Shown here: piece by piece, positions 6,031 through 7,353 of the stretch
How positions within the stretch are numbered: the first letter of the stretch is position 1
How the letters are laid out: every line of letters begins with the position of its first letter
Origin: Pseudomonadota bacterium
GTDB lineage: Bacteria > Pseudomonadota > Alphaproteobacteria > Rhizobiales > Aestuariivirgaceae
Direction of reading: 5' to 3'
Assembly (NCBI GenBank): GCA_016522385.1
Contig: JAEKFU010000416.1
Location: 1 to 7,353, forward strand
DNA length: 7,353 nt
Notes under the pieces: generated by a model
The model's database searches: none
Told to the model about the DNA's origin: nothing
The model's input: the letters and a program-made list of their open reading frames with translations, nothing else
Program-made: the position numbers and the translations under genes

Positions 6031-7236
6031 ATGAAACTGTCAAAATTGCTGCTGACGGCAGCAGCTGCCGCGCTGGCGGTTACCGGAATGGCCGGCTCGG
6101 CCGTTTCGGCTGATCGTGAGATCAAACTCGGCGGGTTCGGTGCCAAATCCGGCGTCGTGCGCTCATTTGGCGTCAATACTGAAGCGGTCATGAAGGCTGC
6201 CATCAAACACATCAACGACAAGGGAGGCATCAAGCTGGGCGACGGCTCGACGGGCAAATTGTCCATGACCTTTGATGACGATCGCTGCAATGCAGAAGAG
6301 GGCATTTCGGTTCTGCGCCGTATCGCCAGCTCGGATGCCGTGGTCGCAGTCGGACCGACTTGCTCCAATGTGGCCGAGCCGCTGTTTGGCATTCTTCAGA
6401 AGAAGGTCGATGACGACTCGGATTCGGGCCTGCAGATGCCAATTTTCACCGATACCGCCATCAAGGGCGGCCTTGCAAAGATCTCAGAGTGGGCATTCCG
6501 CAATGTGCCCAACGAGAGTGTCATGTACCAGACCATGTTCGAGTGGCTGAAGAGCGAACACCCTGACGTCAAAACCATCTATGGCGGCGTTGAAGAGGAT
6601 TTCGCCCACTCACGTTTCACCTGGTACAAGGTCATGAAGGTACGCTCGGGCGAAGCCGGCCTCGATGTGAAAGGTGAGTCCAAATGGCTTTTGAACGACA
6701 CCAACTTCACCACACAGGTGCGTGAAATGAAGAAAGCCGGCGTCGATGCCATCGCCATTTCAGCGCATCCGTTCACGACCTGTGGTGTGCTGAAAGAAAT
6801 GCAGCGCCAACGTGTCAAGCCGAAGCTGCTGATCGGTCTGACCAGCTCATCGAGCCTTGAAACGCTCAATGGCTGCGCCAAGCAGGCCGAGGGCATCATC
6901 ATCCCGACCAGCTTTGCGCCGGTGACGGACAAGGCCAAGGCGGCAGCGACGGCGGCTGCCGAGATGGGCGGCAGTGCCGATTTGCACAGTGCTGCGGCCT
7001 GGGAAATCGTCATGGTGCTGGCCGATGTCATGGAAAAACAGGGCATCATGGGCAAACCTGATACGCTCGCTGAGGACCGCCGCAAGATTCGTGACGGCCT
7101 GGCGGCGCTGAAGAGCACCGACGGACTGCTCGGAGAAATCGTGCGAACCGACGAAGGTGAGGCAACGAAGCCTTATATCTACGTGCACGCCAAGTCCGGT
7201 GAGTGGACGGTATTGCACGACCCGTCAGGAAACTAG
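6031..7236 (+). CDS. ABC transporter periplasmic substrate-binding protein, branched-chain amino acid (LivK/Peripla_BP_6) type
   Basis: A 401-residue type I periplasmic binding protein that delivers its ligand to an inner-membrane ABC permease. A classical signal peptide is visible: MKLSK, a hydrophobic Leu/Ala core, and a likely cleavage AVSA|D after residue 27; no lipobox Cys. The mature protein starts with REIKLGGFGAKSG, the usual first strand. It continues with the helix bearing INDKGGI (61-67), the DDDRCNAEEG region (82-91) and GPTCSN (108-113), a common ligand-contact segment. The second lobe runs from about 140 with KTIYGG (181-186) and DAIAIS (239-244). Four cysteines (86, 111, 251, 282) could form disulfides in the periplasm. 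Many binding proteins of this family next to catabolic genes carry aromatic acids rather than amino acids, which is the likely case here (inference). A permease gene follows. Confidence 0.92.
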   Translation: MKLSKLLLTAAAAALAVTGMAGSAVSADREIKLGGFGAKSGVVRSFGVNTEAVMKAAIKHINDKGGIKLGDGSTGKLSMTFDDDRCNAEEGISVLRRIASSDAVVAVGPTCSNVAEPLFGILQKKVDDDSDSGLQMPIFTDTAIKGGLAKISEWAFRNVPNESVMYQTMFEWLKSEHPDVKTIYGGVEEDFAHSRFTWYKVMKVRSGEAGLDVKGESKWLLNDTNFTTQVREMKKAGVDAIAISAHPFTTCGVLKEMQRQRVKPKLLIGLTSSSSLETLNGCAKQAEGIIIPTSFAPVTDKAKAAATAAAEMGGSADLHSAAAWEIVMVLADVMEKQGIMGKPDTLAEDRRKIRDGLAALKSTDGLLGEIVRTDEGEATKPYIYVHAKSGEWTVLHDPSGN

Positions 7237-7251
7237 CACCTCAGACAAAAG

Positions 7252-7279
7252 GGTGAACCGGCCCCCGGGCCGGTTCGCC
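7252..7279 (+). terminator. Strong GC-rich hairpin after the substrate-binding protein gene
   Basis: The left arm (7252-7263) pairs with the right arm (7268-7279) in 12 pairs, one of them U-G, around the loop CCCG. It starts 15 nt after the stop codon. Only ATT follows, with no T-run, so full intrinsic termination is unlikely. As the permease gene starts 38 nt later, the hairpin more likely protects the binding-protein mRNA 3' end and partly attenuates the downstream transporter genes, a common arrangement that gives excess binding protein. Confidence 0.7.
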
Positions 7280-7303
7280 ATTCGCGCAGTGGCTACGCGT
7301 TAT

Positions 7304-7310
7304 GGAGGGG
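7304..7310 (+). promoter_or_regulatory. Ribosome binding site of the downstream permease gene
   Basis: GGAGGGG lies seven bases before a GTG at 7318. It supports GTG as start codon; the overlapping ATG at 7302 is in another frame and has no ribosome site of its own. Confidence 0.65.
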
Positions 7311-7317
7311 GCGCGGC

Positions 7318-7353
7318 GTGGATTTATTCGACTTCATACAGTCAATCACCGAC
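7318..7353 (+). CDS. Probable branched-chain ABC permease (LivH-type), N-terminus only
   Basis: Twelve codons are visible before the right edge, starting at GTG and reading MDLFDFIQSITD with GTG as Met. LivH-type permeases often begin with a short amphipathic segment of this kind before the first membrane helix. The position after a LivK-type binding protein and the good ribosome site support the call. The part shown is too short for domain evidence, so family assignment rests mainly on context. In such operons a second permease (LivM) and two ATPases (LivG, LivF) usually follow. Confidence 0.6.
   Translation, partial: MDLFDFIQSITD

Noticed and set aside
5130..6113. 327-codon open frame on the plus strand, antisense to the maleylacetate reductase-like gene and running into the binding-protein gene
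   Set aside because: No recognisable domain and no ribosome site; it overlaps the start of a clear gene in a different frame.
5850..6392. 180-codon minus-strand open frame antisense to the binding-protein gene
   Set aside because: Low-complexity Ser/Pro/Ala composition, no family resemblance, and full overlap with the signal peptide and first lobe of a real gene.
7302..7353. ATG at 7302 as start of the right-edge gene
   Set aside because: It gives an Arg/His-rich peptide unlike a permease N-terminus and lies within the ribosome site of the better GTG start.

Overview
The window looks like part of an alphaproteobacterial genome. This is inferred from the moderately high G+C, the strong AGGAGG-type ribosome sites, the gene families present and an aromatic-acid style branched-chain ABC transporter; no rRNA or other phylogenetic marker is present. 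It is almost fully coding and reads as a catabolic island for an aromatic or alicyclic carboxylic acid.

Layout. (1) A plus-strand operon runs from the left edge to 2177: a BadH-like short-chain dehydrogenase (5' end missing), a DsbA-fold 2-hydroxychromene-2-carboxylate isomerase-family protein, and an intradiol ring-cleavage dioxygenase of the hydroxyquinol 1,2-dioxygenase type. (2) A minus-strand operon (5765 down to 2221) converges on it with only 43 nt between stop codons: a maleylacetate reductase-like iron-family alcohol dehydrogenase, a second short-chain dehydrogenase, and an AMP-forming acyl-CoA ligase. (3) A 265-nt divergent intergenic region (5766-6030) carries a candidate promoter, a TGTACA-centred palindrome and an imperfect inverted repeat. 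(4) A plus-strand transporter operon follows: a periplasmic branched-chain-type substrate-binding protein (6031-7236), a strong hairpin, and the first codons of a LivH-type permease (GTG at 7318) cut by the right edge.

How the genes could work together (inference). The ABC transporter imports the substrate and the acyl-CoA ligase may activate it as a CoA thioester. The two SDRs would oxidise or reduce hydroxy/keto groups; the first resembles the dehydrogenase of cyclohexanecarboxyl-CoA degradation. The intradiol dioxygenase would open a hydroxyquinol-type ring to maleylacetate, which the maleylacetate reductase-like enzyme would reduce to 3-oxoadipate. The isomerase-family gene does not belong to any standard hydroxyquinol route and is the most intriguing member. 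No ring hydroxylase, 3-oxoadipate CoA-transferase, thiolase or transcriptional regulator is visible in the window. I see no tRNA, rRNA, CRISPR array, insertion sequence or phage gene.
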